NCBI GenBank assembly: GCA_027325475.1
Contig: DAIEFO010000057.1
Location: 1-9,979 of the forward strand
Length of the DNA stretch: 9,979 bases
From: Desulfobacteraceae bacterium
GTDB lineage: Bacteria; Desulfobacterota; Desulfobacteria; Desulfobacterales; Desulfatirhabdiaceae
Reading direction: 5' to 3'
This document shows positions 4,984 through 9,979 of the stretch, in pieces; position 1 is the first letter of the stretch, and every line of letters starts with the position of its first letter. The position numbers and the translations under genes were made by a program. The notes under the pieces were generated by a model. It saw only the letters and a program-made list of their open reading frames with translations, was not told the DNA's origin and did not search any database.

Positions 4984-7563
4984 ATGAGTCATTTAGGCAT
5001 TCAGGACATTCTTCCTCTCGTGACATCGCCAAGTCAGTATATCGGCTCGGAAATCAACGCCATCAAAAAAGACCCCGCCACAGTCGAAATCTTCATTGCG
5101 CTGGCTTTTCCGGATTTATACAGTATCGGCACCTCTCACTTCGGGCTTCAAATCCTCTATCACCTGCTGAATCAACAAAATAACATTGCTGCAGAACGGG
5201 TGTATGCCCCGGATACGGATATGGAAGCACGGCTGAGAAGTACCGGTTTGCCATTAAGCTCTCTGGAGTCTGCAAGACCGCTGTCTCAGTTTGATATTAT
5301 TGGATTCAGCCTGCTGTACGAACTGAACTACACCAGCATCCTGACCATACTGGATCTGGCTGGAATTCCTTTTCTGGCTAAAGACAGGGATGCGTCTTTC
5401 CCTCTGGTTATCGCCGGCGGCCCCTGCACCTGCAACCCGGAGCCAGTGGCGGACATTTTTGACGCCATGGTTATCGGCGACGGCGAAACCGCTGTTCTGG
5501 ATATGGCAACATCCTGGATGATCTGGAAAAAACGTGATGGAAAAGATAAAACAGCGCTTTTAAACGCCTGGCGTCAGATTGATGGCGTGTATATTCCGTC
5601 TTTTTTTAAACCGGTATATTCGGAAGACGGTTTTCAGACCGTGATCCCCTGCTATCCGGATTATGACAGCGTTCAGCGGGCTGTTATCCCGGATCTGGAT
5701 ACGGCGGCATTCCCAGACAAACCTGTCGTGCCATACGGCCGCCCGGTGCATGACAGACTCCGGCTCGAAGTTTCTAGAGGATGCTCGCGGGGATGCCGAT
5801 TTTGTCAGGCCGGAATGATTTATCGTCCGGTTCGGGAGCGGTCGGTTCATACCCTCATGCAGCAGGCAACAGCAGCGCTTGCTGCAACCGGCTACGACGA
5901 ACTGTCACTGCTGTCGCTCAGCACCGGAGATTACTGCCGGCTTCCGGAATTGATGACGCAACTGATATCCAGGTGCGCGCCCGACCACATCGCGGTGTCT
6001 TTGCCGTCGTTTCGAGCCGGAACCCTGACCTCCGAGCTGATGTCTCAAATCCGGAAAATCCGGAAAACCGGTTTCACCATTGCTCCAGAGGCCGGAAGTC
6101 AGCGCCTCCGGAACGTCATCAACAAAAACATCAACCAGGATGATATCATCTCCACGGTTCAAAACGCCTTTTCGCTGGGGTGGCAGGTAATCAAGCTTTA
6201 TTTCATGATCGGACTTCCGACGGAAACCGATGCAGACATATCCGCATTGATTGAACTGGTGCAACAGCTCCGAAAACTGAGGCTTCAAAAATCCAAGGGC
6301 ATGAAGGGTCATAAAAATCAGCTCAATGTCAGCGTGAACACCTTTATCCCCAAGCCTCACACGCCGTTTCAGTGGATGTCCCAACTGACGCTGGAAGCCT
6401 CGCGTGAAAAGATTTATCATCTGAAAGAAAAGCTGAACTTTTCGGATGTTCAGTTTAAATGGCAGCATCCGGAAACAGGACTTATGGAGGGACTGTGGGC
6501 CAGAGGCGACCGCAGGCTGACAAGGCTTCTGATAGCGGCTTACGAAAACGGATGCCGTCTGGATGGCTGGAGCGATCATTTCGATATGGAAAAATGGCGG
6601 CAGGCCCTGGACGATACCGGCATCGACATCGGCTTTTATACAACCCGATCCCGGAATATGTCCGAGCCTCTTCCCTGGGATCATATTCACTCCCGCGTCA
6701 CACAGGACTATCTAAAATCCGAATGGGAAAAAGCCCTGAGTGAAACGGTGACGCCCGATTGCCGATGGGGAGACTGCCAGTCCTGCGGCGTCTGCGACTT
6801 CAGCACCATTCAGCCTGTCGTATTTTCGCCGGATACCGCATTGGAAAGTCACGCCATCTTCCCTGACACTTCTGAAAGCCAGGATGATATGGCCGGTCAG
6901 ACGCCCAAACCTGTCTCCAATCCGGTACGCTATCGCATTTCATATTCCAAAACAGGTCCCGCCAGGGTTTTTGGCCATCTTGAACTGGCAAGTATCATGT
7001 TCCGGGCATTTCGAAGGGCTGAAATCCCCATTGAATTTTCCGGCGGATTTCATCCAAAACCCAGAATGTCCTTTGACGATCCGCTTCCTGTCGGCATGGA
7101 GAGTCTTCATGAAACCTGCACGGTGTCTTTGACGCCGGCAGCCTCCAGCCGGGAAATGATGGAACGGCTGAACCGCGTCCTGCCGGAAGGTCTCTGTATT
7201 ACCCGATGGGAATTGGCTGCCTCTCAAAAAGCGCCGCCGTCCGGCGGCAGCATCCGGTATGAGATTCAACTTAAAACAGGTGGTTTTGATAAAAGCAAAC
7301 TTGCAATTTTTACCACCAGCAGCGAATGCCTGATTCCCCGCGTTCATCGGAACGGCAGCATGAACCTGGTGGATTTCAAAAACCATATCGAAGACATGAA
7401 ACTTTCTGAAGAAAACCAGCTCGTTCTGAAAATCCGCTCCGGACTTCAGGTGACGCTGAGACCCGCAGAAGTCCTGAGCGCTGTTTTCGGCCTTCCGGAA
7501 GAAGCCGTCAAAACCGCCCGTATTGTAAAACTGCCCCCTGCGTCGCAGACCATGGATTCGTAA
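4984..7563 (+). CDS. Fused B12-binding-like radical SAM protein with C-terminal DUF2344 domain (TIGR03960 + TIGR03936)
   Basis: The 859-residue cytoplasmic protein joins two families often fused or adjacent in Desulfobacterota. Its N-terminal part (about 10-200) resembles the cobalamin-binding-like region of such proteins, with ALAFPDLYSIGTSHFGLQIL and AGGPCTCNPEPVADIF followed by GDGE (165-168). The radical SAM core carries CSRGCRFC (Cys267, Cys271, Cys274) for the 4Fe-4S cluster that cleaves S-adenosylmethionine, then TIAPEAGSQRLR and MIGLPTE. After the core comes a second cysteine group, C-x4-C-x2-C-x2-C (593, 598, 601, 604), which may bind another cluster. DUF2344 spans about 648-855, with GHLELASIMFRAFRRAE and FHPKPRMSF. 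The reaction and substrate are not known to me. Family members are often near ribonuclease E/G and ribosomal protein genes, pointing to RNA or ribosome modification, but neither is here. The start at 4984 fits the family N-terminus; upstream ATGs at 4930 and 4945 are possible and ribosome-binding sites are weak. Confidence 0.93.
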   Translation: MSHLGIQDILPLVTSPSQYIGSEINAIKKDPATVEIFIALAFPDLYSIGTSHFGLQILYHLLNQQNNIAAERVYAPDTDMEARLRSTGLPLSSLESARPLSQFDIIGFSLLYELNYTSILTILDLAGIPFLAKDRDASFPLVIAGGPCTCNPEPVADIFDAMVIGDGETAVLDMATSWMIWKKRDGKDKTALLNAWRQIDGVYIPSFFKPVYSEDGFQTVIPCYPDYDSVQRAVIPDLDTAAFPDKPVVPYGRPVHDRLRLEVSRGCSRGCRFCQAGMIYRPVRERSVHTLMQQATAALAATGYDELSLLSLSTGDYCRLPELMTQLISRCAPDHIAVSLPSFRAGTLTSELMSQIRKIRKTGFTIAPEAGSQRLRNVINKNINQDDIISTVQNAFSLGWQVIKLYFMIGLPTETDADISALIELVQQLRKLRLQKSKGMKGHKNQLNVSVNTFIPKPHTPFQWMSQLTLEASREKIYHLKEKLNFSDVQFKWQHPETGLMEGLWARGDRRLTRLLIAAYENGCRLDGWSDHFDMEKWRQALDDTGIDIGFYTTRSRNMSEPLPWDHIHSRVTQDYLKSEWEKALSETVTPDCRWGDCQSCGVCDFSTIQPVVFSPDTALESHAIFPDTSESQDDMAGQTPKPVSNPVRYRISYSKTGPARVFGHLELASIMFRAFRRAEIPIEFSGGFHPKPRMSFDDPLPVGMESLHETCTVSLTPAASSREMMERLNRVLPEGLCITRWELAASQKAPPSGGSIRYEIQLKTGGFDKSKLAIFTTSSECLIPRVHRNGSMNLVDFKNHIEDMKLSEENQLVLKIRSGLQVTLRPAEVLSAVFGLPEEAVKTARIVKLPPASQTMDS

Positions 7564-7602
7564 GAGGCCAGGAGTGCGTACATGCTGCATCCATCATTTC
7601 GT

Positions 7603-7627
7603 TGTGGCGTATGGAAAGTACGCTACA
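7603..7627. repeat. Hairpin after the radical SAM gene
   Basis: The arms 7603-7611 and 7619-7627 pair at all nine positions with one G-T wobble around a 7-base loop. It lies 40 bases beyond the radical SAM stop codon and is not followed by a T tract on either strand. It may protect the transcript's 3' end or assist termination. Confidence 0.45.
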
Positions 7628-7665
7628 CGCCGGAAAGATTTGAGCATGTTACTTGCGGACAGGCA

Positions 7666-7692
7666 GCCGCTTTAATGCTGGCATAAAGCGGC
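7666..7692. terminator. Perfect 9-bp inverted repeat between convergent genes, possible two-way terminator
   Basis: GCCGCTTTA (7666-7674) is exactly inverted at 7684-7692 around a 9-base loop. It sits between the convergent radical SAM and J-domain genes, 24 bases beyond the end of the latter. Neither strand has a T tract after the stem, so it would be a weak or factor-dependent terminator. The remainder of the 7564-7716 gap, apart from the hairpin at 7603-7627, shows nothing else. Confidence 0.45.
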
Positions 7693-7716
7693 CCGAAAAC
7701 AGACACTGCGAGGTAT

Positions 7717-8517
7717 TCAGGATTTTTTCAGTCTGGATGAAACCATCGCCTTGATTCTTTGAAGCAATGGCTCTTTCAGAGAAACTTTGAGATACAGATC
7801 TCCTGAAGGGATGCCGTTTTTTCCTGTCTCCCCCATGCCTGCCAGCCGGATTTTCTGCCCCTCCCGAACTCCTGGCGGGACTTTGACCACAAGTCTTCTG
7901 GAATAGGAACGTAAATAATACGCATAGGCCCCCCCGGTTCTGGCAAGTTCCGGATCGATATGAATGACATCATAATAGTCAGAGGCCTTGGGAGACAGTG
8001 TACGCTCCGCTTTTTTTGGAATAAATTTCCGGGTTATCTTTTTTATTTTTTCGGTAATCATGGATTTATTGAGTATTGGCATTCCCATATTCCCATTGAA
8101 GGCAACCCCATGGACTCGGAATCCGGGTCTGTTGATGTCATATGTCCTCGTTTTATAATTCTGACCGTAATATTCCTTAAAAATAGCGTCAAAACCCCGT
8201 ATTCCGAAGGATCTGGCCATTTCTTCAAATATCTGATGAATATCCGACCCGTTAAAAATATCCTGTTCGGAATATGCGCTGCGAAAACGCCCGTAAGCAG
8301 CATCCCCATACTGATGCTGCAGCGAATCGTATTCCTTGCGCTTTTGAGGATGTGACAAGACAGCATATGCCTCATTGATAGCCTTCATGTTATCAATGCC
8401 GCCCGGATCCTTACACTGATCCGGATGATATTTGAAAGCCAGTTCACGATAAGCGGTCTTGATCTGCCGGGATGTCGCATCTGTTGCAACGCCCAGTGTC
8501 TGATAATAGTCTTTCAT
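7717..8517 (-). CDS. Compact J-domain co-chaperone with one C-terminal DnaJ domain
   Basis: The 266-residue protein opens with a J domain (1-66: DYYQTLGV, KYHPDQ with HPD at 31-33, INEAYAVLSHPQKRKEYDSL). HPD is the motif that stimulates DnaK ATPase. The middle (about 67-165) is charged and aromatic-rich, without the Gly/Phe-rich linker and without any CxxCxGxG zinc-finger repeats. The end (about 180-248) matches a single DnaJ C-terminal beta-domain: HIDPELARTGGAY, then VVKVPPGVREGQKIRLAGMGE and GDLYLKVSL. Typical type I and II DnaJ proteins have two such domains and a dimerisation helix, and run about 300-380 residues, so this one is short and probably monomeric. It most likely recruits DnaK to particular clients. 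No dnaK or grpE is nearby, so it is not the main DnaJ by context. The ATG at 8517 has AAGG four bases upstream and a near-consensus promoter. Confidence 0.9.
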   Translation of the reverse strand: MKDYYQTLGVATDATSRQIKTAYRELAFKYHPDQCKDPGGIDNMKAINEAYAVLSHPQKRKEYDSLQHQYGDAAYGRFRSAYSEQDIFNGSDIHQIFEEMARSFGIRGFDAIFKEYYGQNYKTRTYDINRPGFRVHGVAFNGNMGMPILNKSMITEKIKKITRKFIPKKAERTLSPKASDYYDVIHIDPELARTGGAYAYYLRSYSRRLVVKVPPGVREGQKIRLAGMGETGKNGIPSGDLYLKVSLKEPLLQRIKAMVSSRLKKS

Positions 8518-8560
8518 AACGCCTTGCTAAAAAGGATGACTTTTTTATGTTCTGATGGGT

Positions 8561-8590
8561 ATTATACTCTGTGAATTTCTGAAAAGTCAA
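8561..8590 (-). promoter_or_regulatory. Near-consensus sigma-70 promoter for the J-domain gene
   Basis: On the minus strand TTGACT (-35, 8585-8590) and a perfect TATAAT (-10, 8561-8566) are separated by 18 bases. Transcription would start near 8554, giving a leader of about 36 bases with the AAGG ribosome-binding site. Nothing here resembles a CIRCE element or a sigma-32 promoter, so heat-shock control is not indicated. Confidence 0.75.
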
Positions 8591-8622
8591 ACCGGATGGC
8601 TGTTCCATCACCGGGATTTTCT

Positions 8623-8652
8623 TTGACTTTGGCCGTTGCTTTGTTTTATGAA
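8623..8652 (+). promoter_or_regulatory. Candidate sigma-70 promoter for the gamma carbonic anhydrase-like gene
   Basis: TTGACT (8623-8628) is followed after 18 bases by TATGAA (8647-8652, 4 of 6 to consensus). It is divergent from the J-domain promoter, with the two -35 boxes only 32 bases apart. Transcription would begin near 8659, about 30 bases before the ATG. Confidence 0.45.
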
Positions 8653-8688
8653 TGCGCTTTATACAAATTCAACTTGATGAGGCTGGCT

Positions 8689-9207
8689 ATGATAATTGAG
8701 CTGGGAGAAAAAAAACCGGTAATTGGCGGGAATGTATTTATTGCCCCTACGGCAGTGGTTGTGGGTGATGTTGAAATTCAGGAAGGCGTCAGTATCTGGT
8801 ATGGAGCGGTGCTGAGAGGGGATATGGCGCCAATATTCATCGGAAAAAACACCAATGTTCAGGATAACTGCACCATTCATACCGATTATGGCAAACCTGC
8901 GCATGTCGGAGAAAACGTCACCATTGGCCACAATGCCATAATTCACGGCTGTACTATTGAAGAGTATTGTCTGATCGGAATGGGCGCCATTATTCTGAAT
9001 GACGCCAGGATATTAAGAGGTTCTATCGTGGCGGCCGGTTCTTTGGTAAAATCTCGCCAGGAAGTCGGGCCATTTCATATGGTGGCCGGCGCGCCGGCTG
9101 TTTTCAAGAAAGCCTATCCCCAGGACCTCACGCCCATGGTCACCGATCCGGCGGAGCACTATCTGCAGATCGCCCTTGAACATCAGACAATGAGCCGCAT
9201 CCGCTGA
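8689..9207 (+). CDS. Gamma-class carbonic anhydrase-like hexapeptide-repeat protein
   Basis: The 172-residue protein is a left-handed beta-helix of imperfect hexapeptide repeats (about 12-125; for example VGDVEI, VGENVTIGHNAIIHG, IGMGAIIL). The metal-binding histidines of the gamma carbonic anhydrase family are in place: His64 in CTIHTD, and His81 and His86 in GHNAIIHG. So are Arg43 and Asp45 (RGD) and Gln58 (NVQD), which match conserved active-site residues. It would form a trimer with metal sites at subunit interfaces and hydrate CO2 reversibly. It lacks the acidic loop of archaeal Cam and is closer to the short YrdA/CaiE-like subgroup, several of which show no measured activity. The start at 8689 is chosen because TGAGG (8678-8682) lies six bases upstream and the protein then starts MIIELGEKKPVIG as in relatives; a longer frame to 8596 overlaps the promoter. 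It is a single-gene unit ending at a strong terminator. Confidence 0.92.
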   Translation: MIIELGEKKPVIGGNVFIAPTAVVVGDVEIQEGVSIWYGAVLRGDMAPIFIGKNTNVQDNCTIHTDYGKPAHVGENVTIGHNAIIHGCTIEEYCLIGMGAIILNDARILRGSIVAAGSLVKSRQEVGPFHMVAGAPAVFKKAYPQDLTPMVTDPAEHYLQIALEHQTMSRIR

Positions 9208-9321
9208 CCAGGAAGCCCAAAAAGCAATGACGGCGCAGACAGTTTGAGATAAGGGCTGATGTATCCGGACGGCTTCAGAGATATTGCGGGGTAATGGAAA
9301 ACAGCAGATAATGAAAGACAT

Positions 9322-9372
9322 AAAAAAGGGGCAGAGCCATTATAAAAAAGTGCTGGCTGCTACCCCTTTTTT
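9322..9372. terminator. Strong bidirectional intrinsic terminator
   Basis: AAAAAAGGGG (9322-9331) pairs with CCCCTTTTTT (9363-9372). Inside, AGCC/GGCT and AG/CT extend the stem past one mismatch and one bulge to a 16-base loop. Each strand ends in a T tract after the GC stem, so it can stop transcription both from the carbonic anhydrase-like gene (115 bases upstream) and from the cytochrome gene, whose stop lies 16 bases away. Confidence 0.9.
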
Positions 9373-9388
9373 TCATTCAATTAAGCCA

Positions 9389-9844
9389 TTAGCTGGCTTT
9401 GGGATGGCACTTCACACAGGTTGTCGGAGCTGCATTGGAGTTATTCTTTTTATTAAATTCTCTGTGGCAGCCGATACATTTTTTGTGCATTGCTTCCGCA
9501 TGGTACTGTAACGCTTCCTTTTCTGTCAGTTTGGGAGCGTCTTTTCCTTTGGGTTTTTCACCGGGTTTGTTGTGACATTCGTAACAGGGTTGTACGTTGT
9601 CACCCGGTTTAAGATTGGTAAGCGGCTTGCCGTCCTTGTCATGATGACAGTCCCCACAGGTGTCTTTGTATTCTGTCACATGTTTTTTATGTGAGAACAC
9701 GACAATTCCCTTTTCATGCTTGGGATATATCTTACTGTCCTCCATTTTGATGACATCCGGCGGATTGGTTCCCGCGTACAGCGCCACCGATCCGAATACG
9801 GCGGCAAATCCCACTGCCATCACAACCAACAATGACCTCTTCAT
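9389..9844 (-). CDS. Periplasmic tetraheme cytochrome c3 (class III cytochrome c)
   Basis: The 151-residue precursor has a Sec signal peptide (KRS, hydrophobic 5-20, likely cleavage after ALYA at 21-24). The mature domain carries four heme motifs, all CxxCH: CGDCH (63-67), CYECH (87-91), CIGCH (123-127) and CVKCH (143-147). Further histidines sit where c3 proteins place the second axial ligands: His52 and His55 in VFSHKKH, His68 directly after the first motif, and His120 in HAEAMHKKC, so bis-His coordination of all four hemes is likely. Classic Desulfovibrio c3 has two CxxCH and two CxxxxCH motifs; the all-CxxCH form seen here occurs in other c3-family members. The protein should carry electrons between periplasmic hydrogenases or formate dehydrogenases and membrane complexes in sulfate-reducing-type metabolism. 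AAAGGAGA ends 10 bases before the ATG, a strong if slightly distant ribosome-binding site. Confidence 0.95.
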   Translation of the reverse strand: MKRSLLVVMAVGFAAVFGSVALYAGTNPPDVIKMEDSKIYPKHEKGIVVFSHKKHVTEYKDTCGDCHHDKDGKPLTNLKPGDNVQPCYECHNKPGEKPKGKDAPKLTEKEALQYHAEAMHKKCIGCHREFNKKNNSNAAPTTCVKCHPKAS

Positions 9845-9979
9845 AACGTTTTACTCTCCTTTCCTTTGTTGTTGATGGGACAGCGCCGCAATATACCCGA
9901 CATGGAGTAAAGACCGACTTTGTGGATACTCAGCGTATAACCTCAAAAGCAGGAACCGTACCCGCCAATACCGGAGTAT
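9845..9979. other. Upstream region of the cytochrome c3 gene
   Basis: This stretch should hold the cytochrome promoter. On the minus strand TATATT (9890-9895) is a possible -10, but no acceptable -35 lies 16-18 bases before it. No start of another gene is evident before the window ends. Confidence 0.4.

Noticed and set aside
5905..6690. 261-codon minus-strand frame within the radical SAM gene
   Set aside because: It is fully antisense to the radical SAM core with its conserved motifs, and the translation is rich in residues that reflect complementary codons rather than a real fold.
6940..7590. 216-codon minus-strand frame over the DUF2344 region
   Set aside because: Antisense shadow of a conserved domain, with no ribosome-binding site or family match that I can see.
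8596..8688. Longer start for the carbonic anhydrase-like protein
   Set aside because: The added 31 residues cover the promoter region and do not match the family, while a good ribosome-binding site precedes 8689.
9925..9965. GG-N10-GC arrangement on the minus strand, as in sigma-54 promoters, before the cytochrome gene
   Set aside because: Only the invariant GG and GC fit; the bases around them match the consensus poorly.

Overview
The window looks like chromosome of an anaerobic, sulfate-reducing-type Desulfobacterota bacterium, most likely of the Desulfobacterales. The clues are an exported tetraheme class III cytochrome c (c3 type), a fused B12-binding/radical SAM-DUF2344 protein and a family 4 uracil-DNA glycosylase. 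The base composition is moderate and fairly even across the genes. The phylum is an inference from gene content; I cannot name the genus. No phage, CRISPR array, rRNA or tRNA was seen.

Layout, left to right. (1) 1-451, minus: the N-terminal half of an LD-carboxypeptidase (peptidoglycan recycling), cut by the window edge. (2) 452-841: a 390-base gap dense in repeats. It holds two copies of a 17-base motif, a perfect-stem hairpin, a candidate minus-strand promoter, and a 160-bp imperfect palindrome that resembles a miniature inverted-repeat element. (3) 842-3311, plus: a compact apparent operon of a small lipoprotein, the bifunctional CoA-synthesis enzyme CoaBC and a 4Fe-4S uracil-DNA glycosylase. 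(4) 3280-4880, minus: a DHA2-family drug exporter whose 3' end overlaps the glycosylase gene tail to tail by 32 bases. It is preceded by a tiny unrecognised ORF joined to it by an ATGA stop/start overlap. (5) 4984-7563, plus: the radical SAM/DUF2344 fusion. (6) 7564-7716: a convergent gap with two hairpins. (7) 7717-8517, minus: a compact J-domain protein with one C-terminal substrate-binding-like domain. (8) 8689-9207, plus: a gamma-class carbonic anhydrase-like hexapeptide-repeat protein, divergent from (7) with clear sigma-70-type promoters between them. (9) A strong two-way terminator at 9322-9372 shared with (10), the cytochrome c3 gene (9389-9844, minus), whose promoter region runs to the window end.

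Most of this is housekeeping: cell-wall recycling, cofactor synthesis, DNA repair, protein folding, CO2/bicarbonate handling and periplasmic electron transfer. I find no convincing new multi-gene system. The points that most merit a second look are the palindromic element at 615-774, which may lend a -35 box to the neighbouring operon, the ATGA-coupled micro-ORF before the exporter, the conserved-looking motif pair at 477-520, and the orphan setting of the radical SAM/DUF2344 fusion.
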